Under the pieces are notes generated by a model. It worked only from the letters and a program-made list of their open reading frames with translations, had not been told where the DNA came from and made no database searches. Made by a program: the position numbers and the translations under genes. From Solimonas terrae (GTDB taxonomy: Bacteria > Pseudomonadota > Gammaproteobacteria > Nevskiales > Nevskiaceae): DNA of 64,000 nt. Numbering within the stretch: the first letter of the stretch is position 1; each line of letters opens with the position of its first letter. Below, piece by piece: positions 41,352 through 49,756 of the stretch. The DNA lies in NCBI RefSeq assembly GCF_011067135.1, contig NZ_JAAMOW010000004.1:402505-466504 (forward strand), in the 5' to 3' direction.

Positions 41352-41368
41352 TCAATTTGCAAAATTGA
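41352..41368. promoter_or_regulatory. Palindrome in the ahpC promoter region
   Basis: Perfect 7-bp arms TCAATTT (41352-41358) and AAATTGA (41362-41368) around GCA, in a conspicuously A+T-rich stretch 61-77 bp before the ahpC start. It may bind the ahpC regulator. It does not match the spaced ATAG/CTAT pattern of the OxyR consensus. Confidence 0.5.
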
Positions 41369-41445
41369 TTGTTTCCATTTCCGTCATAGGTTATTCATAT
41401 GAAGTGACCTTGCCGGTCGCGCCGCTGCCACCGGGCTGCGGGCAC

Positions 41446-41469
41446 AAAAAAGGGCCGGCATGCCGGCCC
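41446..41469 (-). terminator. Terminator of the azoR-doxX-pirin operon
   Basis: An 18-bp perfect palindrome built on GGGCCGGC/GCCGGCCC (41452-41469) is followed on the minus strand by six T (41446-41451), 22 bp after the pirin stop. Confidence 0.9.
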
Positions 41470-41490
41470 CCCGGAAAGCGCCGAGAACCG

Positions 41491-42360
41491 TCAGGCGGCC
41501 TTGCCGAACGCGCCGCTCTGATAGTCCTGGATCGCCTGTTCGATCTCGTCGCGCGTATTCATCACGAACGGACCGTACTGCACGATCGGCTCGTGCAGTG
41601 GACGCGCAGCCAGCAACAGGACGCGCGCGCCGTCGGCGCCCGCGTCGATGCGCACGGTATCGCCGGCATCGAGCGCGCCGGCGGCGCGGTTCGGCAAGGG
41701 CCTGCCGGCGATCCTCGCCTCGCCTTCATAGACGTAGACGAACGCGCTGCGCGTGTCGGCCAGCTTCTGCTCGAAGTGGCTGCCGGCCGGCAGCCGCACA
41801 TCGAAGTAAAGCGGATCGGTGGACAGCTTCGCTGTCTGCGGACTCACCGGACCGTCGATGTGTCGTTCCCCGTCAATCAGCGTGCCGGCGATGACGCGTA
41901 CCGAAACCCCGCCGGCCAGCGTCACCGTCGGTACATCCTGCGAAGGAATGTCGCGGTACTCCGCAGGTTTCATCTTCTCGGCAGCCGGCAGATTCAGCCA
42001 CAGCTGAAAGCCCCGCATGCGGCCTTCGCGCTGCTGCGGCATTTCCGAGTGGATGATGCCGCGCGCCGCGGTCATCCATTGCACGCTCCCCGGACCGAGA
42101 TCGCCGGTGTTGCCGAGATGATCCTGGTGCTGCATGTGACCATCGAGCATGTAGGTGACGGTCTCGAAGCCGCGATGCGGATGGGCCGGAAAACCGGCGA
42201 GGTAGTCGTTCGGATCGTCGGAGTAGAACTCGTCGAGCATCAGGAACGGATCGAGATACAGCCCGCGCTGGCTGCCGATGCTGCGCCGCAGTTTGACGCC
42301 GGCGCCGTCGGAAGTCGCGACGGACGGAATGACGTGACGCAGGGTACGCAGGGTATTCAT
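41491..42360 (-). CDS. Pirin family protein
   Basis: A 289-residue bicupin. The N-terminal metal ligands of pirin are conserved: His60 and His62 in 'AHPHRGFETVTY', and His104 and Glu106 in 'GIIHSEMP'. The C-terminal cupin and 'FGPFVMNTRDEIEQAI'-like end (here 'GPFVMNTRDEI') match bacterial pirins, some of which have quercetinase-like activity. The order azoR-doxX-pirin on one strand with a divergent LysR gene suggests a shared response to quinones or electrophiles. It is the last gene before a terminator. Confidence 0.94.
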   Translation of the reverse strand: MNTLRTLRHVIPSVATSDGAGVKLRRSIGSQRGLYLDPFLMLDEFYSDDPNDYLAGFPAHPHRGFETVTYMLDGHMQHQDHLGNTGDLGPGSVQWMTAARGIIHSEMPQQREGRMRGFQLWLNLPAAEKMKPAEYRDIPSQDVPTVTLAGGVSVRVIAGTLIDGERHIDGPVSPQTAKLSTDPLYFDVRLPAGSHFEQKLADTRSAFVYVYEGEARIAGRPLPNRAAGALDAGDTVRIDAGADGARVLLLAARPLHEPIVQYGPFVMNTRDEIEQAIQDYQSGAFGKAA

Positions 42361-42426
42361 GATGCGGCTCCTTCGGTGGCGGCCGCGGATGTGAAGTCCG
42401 CGGCCATTTGCTTCAACGATGCAATT

Positions 42427-42825
42427 TCATGCTGTGCGGCGCAGCTGGTCGAGGCTGAACCGGCCGGCGCCGTGGCCAACCAGGAACAGGAAGCCGCCGG
42501 CGATCGCCAGGTTTTTCATGAACATGATCTGGTTGACGTGGTCCGCGGCGCCGTGAAACAGCACGGCGGTGATGATGCTGAAGCCGGCCAGCAGCAGGGC
42601 CACCGGACGGGTGAACAGGCCCAGCACGATGGCAATGCCACCGCCGAGTTCGAGTGCAATCACCAGCGGCAACAGGCCGCCGGGTACGCCCATCGCCGCC
42701 ATGTACTGCTGCGTGCCGGCATAGGCGCTGATCTTGCCCCAGCCGGCGATCACGAACAGCACAGCGATCAGGATGCGGCCGAGCAGGTCGCTGTAGGGTT
42801 TGACACTGTCGAAAATCTTGTCCAT
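42427..42825 (-). CDS. DoxX family membrane protein
   Basis: A 132-residue inner-membrane protein with four hydrophobic helices. 'LLGRILIAVLFVIAGWGKI' opens the family pattern, followed by 'LELGGGIAIVLGLFTRPVALLLA' in parts and 'FMKNLAIAGGFLFLV'. Members of this DoxX group accompany quinone reductases and thiol-stress genes. The start at 42825 has a GGAG RBS; longer in-frame extensions are basic and unlikely. It lies between azoR and pirin with short gaps (37 and 66 bp). Confidence 0.92.
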   Translation of the reverse strand: MDKIFDSVKPYSDLLGRILIAVLFVIAGWGKISAYAGTQQYMAAMGVPGGLLPLVIALELGGGIAIVLGLFTRPVALLLAGFSIITAVLFHGAADHVNQIMFMKNLAIAGGFLFLVGHGAGRFSLDQLRRTA

Positions 42826-42862
42826 TGCAGTACTCCGGAAATGACGATCCAGTGCTTGGAAA

Positions 42863-43465
42863 TCAGGCGGCCAGGCGAACGATTTCGGCGGAAGCCGCTT
42901 CGAGCGAGCTGCGCTTCTGATCTTCGCTGACGTTGAGGCCCTCGGCATAGACGAACTCGATGTCGCGCAGGCCGATGAAATTGAGGAAGGCCTTCACGAA
43001 CGGTGTCTGCGAGTCGGCTGGCGTGTCCTTGTAGAAGCCGCCGCGCGCCGCGAACACGTAGACCTTGCGGTCGGCGATCAGGCCTTCCGGGCCATTCGCG
43101 GTGTAGCGGAAGCTGATGCCGTTGCGGGCGAGATGGTCGAAATAGGCTTTCAGCGTCGACGGGACGCCGAAGTTGTAGAGCGGCAGGCCGAGCACGACGA
43201 CATCGGCGGCCTTCAACTCGTCGATCAGTTCCTCGCTGGCGCTGGAATGCGCCTGCTGTTCGGCCGTGCGCTGGGCAGCCGGCGTGAAGAACGCCTGCAC
43301 GCGCTCGGCGGACAAATGCGGCAGCGGTTCGGTGGCGAGGTCGCGGACGACGACACGCCCGTCCGGATTCGCTTTCTGCCAGCCGGCAACGAACTCGTTG
43401 GCGAGCTTGGTTGAATTGCCGTGGTCGGAGAACACGCTGGTCTTGATCTGGAGCAAGGTTTTCAT
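42863..43465 (-). CDS. azoR: FMN-dependent NADH-azoreductase
   Basis: A 200-residue flavodoxin-fold oxidoreductase of the AzoR family. The FMN phosphate site is 'TSVFSDHGNSTKLANEF' and the isoalloxazine region 'GLPLYNFGVPSTLKAYFDH', with 'AARGGFY' later. Such enzymes reduce quinones and azo compounds by two electrons. An AAGGAAG RBS precedes the ATG at 43465. It is the first gene of an azoR-doxX-pirin unit and is divergent from a LysR regulator across repeated ATCGA palindromes. Confidence 0.95.
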   Translation of the reverse strand: MKTLLQIKTSVFSDHGNSTKLANEFVAGWQKANPDGRVVVRDLATEPLPHLSAERVQAFFTPAAQRTAEQQAHSSASEELIDELKAADVVVLGLPLYNFGVPSTLKAYFDHLARNGISFRYTANGPEGLIADRKVYVFAARGGFYKDTPADSQTPFVKAFLNFIGLRDIEFVYAEGLNVSEDQKRSSLEAASAEIVRLAA

Positions 43466-43529
43466 GGCTGCTTCCTTTGGCCTGAGCGGCCCGGTTGAAT
43501 GACGTGCGGCCATTAGACGATTGCGGAAT

Positions 43530-43577
43530 TCGATAAAAAAGCAGAATTTATCGACCATAACCATCGAATGAATCGAT
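43530..43577. promoter_or_regulatory. Paired LysR-type operators between azoR and its regulator
   Basis: Arms TCGATAAA (43530-43537) and TTTATCGA (43547-43554) form a perfect inverted repeat with a 9-nt spacer. A second, ATCGA (43563-43567) and TCGAT (43573-43577), lies immediately before the LysR ATG. The shared ATCGA half-site suggests two binding sites for one regulator: an activating and an autoregulatory site. Confidence 0.65.
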
Positions 43578-44537
43578 ATGAGTCAGCCCCGTATCAGTCT
43601 TGAACAGTGGCGCGCCCTGACCGCGGTGGTCGAAGCCGGTGGCTATGCGCAGGCCGCCGGGGTTCTCAACAAGACGCAGTCGACGATCACTTATGCCGTG
43701 CAGAAAATCGAGAATCTGCTCGGCCTCAAGATTTTCGAGATCCAGGGGCGCAAGGCGCAGCTGACGCGCGAAGGCGAAACCCTGTATCGCCGCGCGCAGA
43801 CCCTGCTGTCGGAAGCCGCGGCGCTGGAGCGAGGTGCCGCCGGACTGGCGGCCGGCTGGGAAGCGGAAATAAAGCTCGCCGCCGAGATCGTGTTCCCGAC
43901 CTGGCTGTTGCTGAAGTGCTTCGAACGTTTTGCCGAGGAGCGGCCGGACATTCGCGTGCAGCTGTTCGAAACGGTGCTCGGCGGCACCGACGAGGCGCTG
44001 ATCGAGCGCAAGGTCGACTTCGCGATTGCCGGGCACGTCCCGGGCGGCTTCGTCGGCGAGCCGCTGATGCGGGTCCGTTTCGCCGCGGTCGCGCACCCGG
44101 ACCATCCGCTGCACAAGATGGGCCGCGAACTCACGCATCGCGATCTGCGGCCGTACCGGCAGCTGGTGATTCGCGACTCGGCGCACAACCGCATTCGCGA
44201 GTCCGGGTCCTGGCTGGGTGCCGAGCAGCGCTGGACGGTCTCGCACAAGGCGACATCGATCGCCGCGGCGAAGATGGGCCTCGGCTTTGCGTGGTTTGCC
44301 GAGGATACGATTCGCGCCGAACTGGAAAGCGGCCAGCTCAAGCGTTTGCCGCTGCGCGAAGGCGGCGAGCGCTACATCGAGTTGTATCTGGTGTTCGCCG
44401 ATCGCGACTATCCCGGCCGAGGTGCCTGGCGGCTCGCCGAGATCATTCGCGAACAGGTCAGGGACATGTGCGCCCTGGTTGAAAAGATCGAGCGCGGCGA
44501 AATCCCGGCGCCCGGGGAATGTCCGGGGCCGGCCTGA
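43578..44537 (+). CDS. LysR-type regulator of the azoR-doxX-pirin operon
   Basis: A 319-residue LysR protein. The HTH (about residues 6-65) contains 'QAAGVLNKTQSTITYAVQKIENLLG', and the effector domain (about 92-300) begins 'AEIKLAAEIVFPTWLLL'. No SD is seen because a palindrome abuts the ATG, suggesting autoregulation by occlusion. Divergent position and paired half-sites make control of the azoR-doxX-pirin operon likely; an electrophile or quinone effector is inference. Confidence 0.92.
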   Translation: MSQPRISLEQWRALTAVVEAGGYAQAAGVLNKTQSTITYAVQKIENLLGLKIFEIQGRKAQLTREGETLYRRAQTLLSEAAALERGAAGLAAGWEAEIKLAAEIVFPTWLLLKCFERFAEERPDIRVQLFETVLGGTDEALIERKVDFAIAGHVPGGFVGEPLMRVRFAAVAHPDHPLHKMGRELTHRDLRPYRQLVIRDSAHNRIRESGSWLGAEQRWTVSHKATSIAAAKMGLGFAWFAEDTIRAELESGQLKRLPLREGGERYIELYLVFADRDYPGRGAWRLAEIIREQVRDMCALVEKIERGEIPAPGECPGPA

Positions 44538-44586
44538 GCGAATTCGAGCGCGGATCAGCGTCGCGCGGGACGCTCGCTCACGGGTA

Positions 44587-46179
44587 TCAGTTGAACCTGC
44601 GTTCGGCTACCGGTGGCGGCGTGTACTGATACAGCCAGGTTTCCGACAAGGGCTTGCCGGCGAGGCGCAGATACAGCCGCAGATCGATCGGTTCGCTGCT
44701 GGCGTCCGGCACCAGATCGAACATCGCGCGCCAGCCCTTGATCGCATCGAGCGGACGCGCCGAGACGATCTCGATCCGGCCGCGCGAGGCACTCAGTACC
44801 GCCTCGACCTTGGCATCGCGCGACAGCTCGGCGAGCGGGCCACCGGCGAAGTCGATCGCGAAACGGCGCGAGAAGTATTGCCGAGGCTGGCCGATGATGC
44901 CGCCGAGGCCGGTGCGCGTCGCCTGCGTGGTCGCCAGCGGCGGCTTGTACGGATTGGCGGCGCCCCAGCTCAGGCGGTACGAATACAGATATTCCTTGCC
45001 CGGCGCGATTGCCTGTCCGGGATGCCAGAACGCAACGATGTTGTCCGCGGTCTCGTCCTGCGTCGGAATTTCGACCAGCATCACCTCGCCGTCGCCCCAG
45101 CTGCCTTTCGGTTCGACCCAGACCGATGGTCGCTTGTCGTAGAACACGCCGTCGTCCTGATAGTGATCGAAATTGCGGTCGCGCTGCATCAGGCCGAAAC
45201 CGCGCGGATCGTGATCGACGAACGAGTTGACGCGCACGCCCGGCGGATTGACCAGCGGGCGCCAGATCCATTCGCCGCTGCCGGTCCAGAGCTGCAGGCC
45301 GTCCGTGTCGTGAATCTCCGGGCGCCAGTCGTTGGCGACGCGATGATCGTTTTCGCCGAACTGGAACATGCTGGTCAGCGGTGCAATGCCGACGCGATCG
45401 ATGGCCTTGCGCGGATACAGCGCCGAATCGATCTCCATCACGAACGTGTCGCCCGGCGTCATGATGAAGCGGTAGGCGCCGCTCACGCTTTCCGAGTCGA
45501 GCAGGCCGTAGACCGTGACGGTGTTCGAGCCTTTGGCCGGTCGCTCCAGATAGTAGGCGACGAAGATCGGGAACTCTTCCGGTCGATTCATGCCGCAGTC
45601 GACGGCGAGTCCGCGTGCCGACTGACCATACTGCTTGTCGCCACCGACGGCGCGGAAGTAGGAGGCGCCCTGAAACGCGGCGACATCGCGCACGAAATCG
45701 TCGCGGTAGTTGAGACGGAAGCCGGCAAAGCCCAGATCCTTGGGCAGCGAGCCGGACTTAACGCCGCTCTTGCCATAGTCGAACATCGCGCTGTCGTAGG
45801 CGATTTCGGTGGCCTGGCCGTTGACCACTTCGTAGAGATGGACCGGCGTGCGGATCGTGAATCCGAGATGGAAGAAACGGGCCTGGAAGTTCAGGTCCTG
45901 ATCCTTCCACAGGGAGTGCTCGTCCTTGAAGCGGATCGACTGCCACTGATCCCAGTCGAGCGCGGCGATCGGTTTCGGCAGGACGTTCGACGGTTTCTGC
46001 CAGGCCTGAGCGGCCAGCGCGCGCGCCTGGCCCTTGAGGGTCGCGAAGTCGAAAGCCTGCGGTTGGCCCAGCGGTTTGACCTCGGCTGCCTGCGCCACGG
46101 ACGACAGGAAACCGGCGGCGCCCGGCATGCCGGCGGCAGCGAGTGCGGCAGCGGACTTGAGAAGATCGCGTCTGTTCAT
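44587..46179 (-). CDS. opgD: Glucan biosynthesis protein D/G (OpgD-like)
   Basis: A 530-residue periplasmic protein of the MdoG/OpgD family that shapes osmoregulated periplasmic glucans. The N-terminus has a Tat-type signal (N-R-R-D-L-L, then a hydrophobic stretch, 'AQAAE' cleavage), a feature of OpgD rather than Sec-exported OpgG. Family blocks include 'FHLGFTIRTPVHLYEV', 'GFAGFRLNY', 'FQGASYFRAVG', 'YGLSARGLAVD'-like 'YGQSARGLAVD', 'HDTDGLQLWTGSGEWIWRPL' and 'NFDHYQDDGVFYDKRPSVW'. No opgH is present nearby, so it may be an orphan. It stands alone between two convergent or divergent single genes. Confidence 0.92.
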   Translation of the reverse strand: MNRRDLLKSAAALAAAGMPGAAGFLSSVAQAAEVKPLGQPQAFDFATLKGQARALAAQAWQKPSNVLPKPIAALDWDQWQSIRFKDEHSLWKDQDLNFQARFFHLGFTIRTPVHLYEVVNGQATEIAYDSAMFDYGKSGVKSGSLPKDLGFAGFRLNYRDDFVRDVAAFQGASYFRAVGGDKQYGQSARGLAVDCGMNRPEEFPIFVAYYLERPAKGSNTVTVYGLLDSESVSGAYRFIMTPGDTFVMEIDSALYPRKAIDRVGIAPLTSMFQFGENDHRVANDWRPEIHDTDGLQLWTGSGEWIWRPLVNPPGVRVNSFVDHDPRGFGLMQRDRNFDHYQDDGVFYDKRPSVWVEPKGSWGDGEVMLVEIPTQDETADNIVAFWHPGQAIAPGKEYLYSYRLSWGAANPYKPPLATTQATRTGLGGIIGQPRQYFSRRFAIDFAGGPLAELSRDAKVEAVLSASRGRIEIVSARPLDAIKGWRAMFDLVPDASSEPIDLRLYLRLAGKPLSETWLYQYTPPPVAERRFN

Positions 46180-46344
46180 GGCTACTCTCGACTGATACGC
46201 GGCAAGTGACCGGCATCATAGCGACGTGTCGCTGACCGCGAGCCGCGCCAACGGCGGCGTTCCGCCGCTGGCCGGCGCGGGTGTGCGGCCTCGTGGCAGA
46301 AGAATTGCTTCGCTGAAAGCGTATCCGACGAACGGAGGCGCAAG

Positions 46345-47034
46345 ATGCAGGCACCGGACTTCGCACAACTGGGCGTCAGCACGCTCACCCGGCAGGACCT
46401 CGTGTTTCTGTTCGAGCACTTCCCCGTGCCGGGCATCGACGCGGTACAGGCGGCGCAGCGCGTGATCGAACAGCCCTCGACGCTCGATTCGATCCTCGAG
46501 GCCGACTACGTCTTCGACGCCTTGCGCGATCGGCAGACGCAATGGCTGGAGGTGTCGCCGCAGCTGTTCTTCAACATCATGCTGCGGCACTGTCTTCCGG
46601 CGCGCCGCAACGCGCAGGAGCGTCAGGCCATTCACTACCTTGCGCATCTGCTCGGCCTGTTCACGAGTGCCGACCGCTTGTATCGCGTGACGCAAAACGA
46701 TGAGGACGCCTACCAGTATCTCGTCGATCTGGTTGCGGCTGCCTCGCAGGCCGGGCCCGATCGCGGCTTTCTGGTCCACTCCCACATCGGCAACTATGCG
46801 ATGTTCACGGCCGGCATCCGTGCAGAATGGGTCGAGCATCGGCATCGCTACAAGCGTCGGCCGGTAACCGTCGAGTACTACTGCAAGATGGGTCGCTCGT
46901 ACTACTTCAGCGCGTCCCGCCATCCGCTGGCCGCCGAGTTCGGTGTGCAGCCGGTGTTCCGCGAACTGGCTGAGCGCTTCGGTTATTACCGGGACGGTCT
47001 GGCGAAGATGGCGGGCGATTACCTGCCGCACTGA
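46345..47034 (+). CDS. Conserved-looking protein of unknown function
   Basis: A 229-residue soluble protein, no signal peptide or membrane segment. It is preceded by a good GGAGG RBS. The sequence has a helical N-terminal half ('TLTRQDLVFLFEHFPVPGID', then 'FFNIMLRHCL') and a His/Tyr/Arg-rich C-terminal half ('SHIGNYAMFTAGIRAEWVEHRHRYKRRP', in parts, and 'YYCKMGRSYYFSASRH'). Repeated aromatic and histidine residues near the C-terminus could bind a metal or cofactor, but I see no known motif. It is monocistronic, upstream of the ars operon but separated by 74 bp containing the ars promoter. Confidence 0.75.
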   Translation: MQAPDFAQLGVSTLTRQDLVFLFEHFPVPGIDAVQAAQRVIEQPSTLDSILEADYVFDALRDRQTQWLEVSPQLFFNIMLRHCLPARRNAQERQAIHYLAHLLGLFTSADRLYRVTQNDEDAYQYLVDLVAAASQAGPDRGFLVHSHIGNYAMFTAGIRAEWVEHRHRYKRRPVTVEYYCKMGRSYYFSASRHPLAAEFGVQPVFRELAERFGYYRDGLAKMAGDYLPH

Positions 47035-47086
47035 GTGTGTTACGGCGGGTTGTACTGGCCCGAAGGCGGTTGCTTGACACTGGATA

Positions 47087-47110
47087 ATATTTCGATAATC
47101 ATCGAAATAT
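47087..47110. promoter_or_regulatory. ars promoter and ArsR operator overlapping the arsR start
   Basis: A perfect inverted repeat, ATATTTCGAT (47087-47096) and ATCGAAATAT (47101-47110), with a 4-nt spacer. It covers a -10-like GATAAT (47094-47099) and the first two bases of the arsR ATG. TTGACA at 47074-47079 is a fitting -35, though the spacing to GATAAT is short (14 nt). ArsR bound here would block polymerase directly. Confidence 0.88.
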
Positions 47111-47450
47111 GAAATCGAAGTCGGCCGTCGAGAAGCTTGCTGCGCTGGCGCAGGAGTCGCGTCTCGCGATCTTTCGCGCGCTCGTCCAGGAAGGCCCCGC
47201 GGGCCTCTGCGCCGGCGACATCGGCGCGCGACTGGGCGTCGTGCCGGCAACGCTGTCGTTCCATCTCAAGGAGCTGAGTCGTGCCGGCCTGCTGAAGTCG
47301 CGTCAGGAAGGGCGCTTCGTCTACTACGCGCCTGACTTCAAGGCGATGAACGCGCTGCTCGGCTATCTGACCGAGAACTGCTGCAGTGGCGGCGTCTGCG
47401 ACGACGCCTGCGCGCCGACTGCCGCGAGCGCAATGAAATGCAAGGCATGA
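47109..47450 (+). CDS. arsR: Arsenic-responsive repressor ArsR
   Basis: A 113-residue ArsR/SmtB winged-helix repressor. The HTH lies around residues 30-65 ('[21 protein letters not shown]'). The arsenite site is not in the DNA-binding helix (no CxCxxC there) but at the C-terminus: Cys91, Cys92, Cys97 and Cys101 ('[12 protein letters not shown]'), like the AfArsR/CgArsR types. There is no Shine-Dalgarno and the operator overlaps the ATG, so the mRNA may be leaderless. It is the first gene of arsR-arsH-arsC-acr3; each junction overlaps by 4 or 8 bp. Confidence 0.96.
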   Translation: MKSKSAVEKLAALAQESRLAIFRALVQEGPAGLCAGDIGARLGVVPATLSFHLKELSRAGLLKSRQEGRFVYYAPDFKAMNALLGYLTENCCSGGVCDDACAPTAASAMKCKA

Positions 47451-48202
47451 GTTTGCGTCCTCTGCCCGACCCGGACGCGTTGCCGGCGCTCGAGTTTTGC
47501 TACGCGCATGCGCGGCCCGCCACGCCACTGGCCGATCCGCTCGGGCATCCGCCGCGCATCCTGCTGCTCTACGGGTCCTTGCGCGCGCGGTCGTATTCGC
47601 GTCTGGCGGTCGAGGAAGCGGCGCGTCTCGTGCGCCGGTTCGGCGGCGAACCGCGCATCTTCGATCCGTCCGATCTGCCGTTTCCCGATCAGGTTCGCGC
47701 AGACGGGCACCCGGCGGTGCAGCAACTGCGCGAGCTGTCGCTGTGGTCGGAAGGCCAGATCTGGTGCAGCCCGGAACGGCACGGTCAGATCACGGGCCTG
47801 ATGAAAGCGCAGATCGATCACCTGCCGCTCAACGTCGGCAGTCTGCGGCCGACGCAGGGGCGCACGCTGGCCGTGATGCAGGTCAGCGGCGGCTCGCAGT
47901 CGTTCAATGCGGTCAACACCCTGCGCCTGCTGGGCCGCTGGATGCGCATGTTCACGATTCCAAACCAGTCCAGCGTTGCCAAGGCCTTCGACGAGTTCGA
48001 CGCCGCCGGCCGCATGCGCGCGTCGCCCTACTACGAGCGCATCGTCGATGTCGTCGAGGAGCTGATGCGCTTCACCGTGCTGTTGCGTCCGCATATCGAT
48101 CTGCTCACGGATCGGTACTCCGAGCGCAAGGCGGATGGACGACTGCCGACCGCTCTTGCCGGCAACGCCGATATCGCAAACCAGGAACGCAGCCATGACT
48201 GA
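47447..48202 (+). CDS. arsH: ArsH organoarsenical/flavin oxidoreductase
   Basis: A 251-residue NADPH-dependent FMN reductase of the ArsH type. '[22 protein letters not shown]' is the FMN-binding signature, and '[16 protein letters not shown]' and '[22 protein letters not shown]' are typical ArsH blocks. ArsH oxidises trivalent methylarsenicals and reduces flavin or quinone substrates. The ATG at 47447 overlaps the arsR stop (ATGA); an in-frame ATG 9 nt upstream is also possible. Third-party partner genes are arsC and acr3 downstream. Confidence 0.96.
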   Translation: MSLRPLPDPDALPALEFCYAHARPATPLADPLGHPPRILLLYGSLRARSYSRLAVEEAARLVRRFGGEPRIFDPSDLPFPDQVRADGHPAVQQLRELSLWSEGQIWCSPERHGQITGLMKAQIDHLPLNVGSLRPTQGRTLAVMQVSGGSQSFNAVNTLRLLGRWMRMFTIPNQSSVAKAFDEFDAAGRMRASPYYERIVDVVEELMRFTVLLRPHIDLLTDRYSERKADGRLPTALAGNADIANQERSHD

Positions 48203-48701
48203 TGCTCCCTACAACGTCCTTTTTCTCTGCACCGGCAACTCGGCCCGTTCGATTCTCGCCGAGGCCCTGATCAACGACGTCAGGATCACGGGCGGCCGCT
48301 TCCGCGGCTACAGCGCCGGCAGCAAGCCAAAGGGCGTGCCGCACCCGCTGGCGCTGGAACTGTTGCAGCGCATCGGTCTGCCGATCGACGGTCTGCGCAG
48401 CAAGAGCTGGGACGAGTTCGCGGAAGCCGGCGCGCCGCGGCTCGACTTCGTGTTCACGGTCTGCGATCAGGCGGCCGGCGAGCAGTGTCCCTACTGGCCC
48501 GGCCAGCCGATGACCGCGCACTGGGGCATGCCGGACCCGGCTGCGGTGAACGGCGATATCGAGGAACAGCGCCGCGCCTTCGCCGAGACGCTGCACGTAC
48601 TGCGTCGGCGTATCGAACTGTTCGCCAGCCTGCCGCTGGCCACGCTCGACCGCATGACCTTGCAGCAGCGCGTGCGCCGGATCGGCAGTGAAGCGCCATG
48701 A
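48195..48701 (+). CDS. arsC: Arsenate reductase, LMW-phosphatase (thioredoxin-coupled) type
   Basis: A 168-residue enzyme reducing arsenate to arsenite. The P-loop C-x5-R is CTGNSAR (Cys12 to Arg18), with 'SKSWDEF' and the aspartate region 'WGMPDPAA'. Additional cysteines in '[19 protein letters not shown]' fit the redox triad of the thioredoxin-linked family. The frame stays open upstream, but the ATG at 48195 with CAGGAA before it gives the conserved N-terminus. It overlaps arsH by 8 bp and acr3 by 4 bp. Confidence 0.96.
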   Translation: MTDAPYNVLFLCTGNSARSILAEALINDVRITGGRFRGYSAGSKPKGVPHPLALELLQRIGLPIDGLRSKSWDEFAEAGAPRLDFVFTVCDQAAGEQCPYWPGQPMTAHWGMPDPAAVNGDIEEQRRAFAETLHVLRRRIELFASLPLATLDRMTLQQRVRRIGSEAP

Positions 48702-49756
48702 AGACCGATGCCATCGGCAAAGCGCCGCCGTCAGTCGGCATCGGCATGTTCGAACGCTATCTGTCGGTCTGGGTGGTGCTGTGCATGGTGGCCGGCGTCG
48801 TGCTGGGTCAGCTGATGCCGGCTGCGTTTGCTGCGCTGGGCGGTGTCGAACTGGCGCGCGTCAACCTGCCGGTCGCGGTGCTGGTCTGGCTGATGATCGT
48901 GCCGATGCTGCTGAAGATCGATTTCGCCGCCTTGCGCGGCGTGACGAAGCATTGGCGCGGCATCGGCGTGACCCTGTTCGTCAATTGGGCGGTGAAGCCG
49001 TTCTCGATGGCACTGCTGGCGACGGTGTTCATCGGCCACTGGTTTCGCGACTGGCTGCCGGCGGCGCAGCTCAGCTCCTATATCGCCGGACTGATCCTGC
49101 TCGCCGCGGCGCCATGCACGGCGATGGTGTTTGTCTGGAGCCATCTCTGCGAGGGCGAGCCGCACTTCACCTTGAGTCAGGTCGCGCTCAACGACAGCAT
49201 CATGATCTTCGCGTTCGCGCCCATCGTCGGCCTGCTGCTCGGTCTGTCGGCGATCAGCGTGCCCTGGGCCACCTTGCTGCTGTCGGTGCTGATCTACATC
49301 GTCGTGCCGATTGTCGTTGCGCAGTTTCTGCGGCGTCATGCCCTGCGGCGAGGTCGACTCGATAGGCTGCTGCGGCGCCTGCAGCCGGCTTCGCTGCTGG
49401 CCTTGCTCGCGACCCTGGTGCTGCTGTTCGGCTTTCAGGGGCCGCGCCTGCTCGCGCAACCGATCGTCATCGCGCTGCTCGCGGTGCCCATCATCATCCA
49501 GGTCTATTTCAATGCCGGACTGGCCTATGTGCTGAACCGGATCAGCGGCGAGACGCATTGCGTGGCGGGACCGTCGGCGCTGATCGGTGCCAGCAATTTC
49601 TTCGAGCTGGCGGTTGCCACGGCGATCAGTCTGTTCGGACTCGACTCCGGTGCCGCACTGGCGACTGTCGTCGGCGTGCTCGTCGAAGTGCCGGTGATGC
49701 TCAGCGTCGTGCGCCTGGTCAACGGCACCCGCGGCTGGTACGCCGGCGCTCAGTAG
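48698..49756 (+). CDS. acr3: Arsenite efflux permease Acr3
   Basis: A 352-residue inner-membrane permease with ten hydrophobic helices. The conserved TM4 cysteine is in 'LAAAPCTAMVFVWSHL', and the charged helix 'GASNFFELAVATAISLFG' and 'VGVLVEVPVML' match Acr3 (also called ArsB in annotations; it is not the ArsB family proper). It exports arsenite driven by the proton gradient. It ends the ars operon and overlaps the convergent RND pump gene by 7 bp at the stop codons. Confidence 0.96.
   Translation: MKTDAIGKAPPSVGIGMFERYLSVWVVLCMVAGVVLGQLMPAAFAALGGVELARVNLPVAVLVWLMIVPMLLKIDFAALRGVTKHWRGIGVTLFVNWAVKPFSMALLATVFIGHWFRDWLPAAQLSSYIAGLILLAAAPCTAMVFVWSHLCEGEPHFTLSQVALNDSIMIFAFAPIVGLLLGLSAISVPWATLLLSVLIYIVVPIVVAQFLRRHALRRGRLDRLLRRLQPASLLALLATLVLLFGFQGPRLLAQPIVIALLAVPIIIQVYFNAGLAYVLNRISGETHCVAGPSALIGASNFFELAVATAISLFGLDSGAALATVVGVLVEVPVMLSVVRLVNGTRGWYAGAQ

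Noticed and set aside
41352..41410. OxyR binding site for ahpC
   Set aside because: I could not fit the four spaced ATAG/CTAT elements of the OxyR consensus. I kept the palindrome but not the regulator name.
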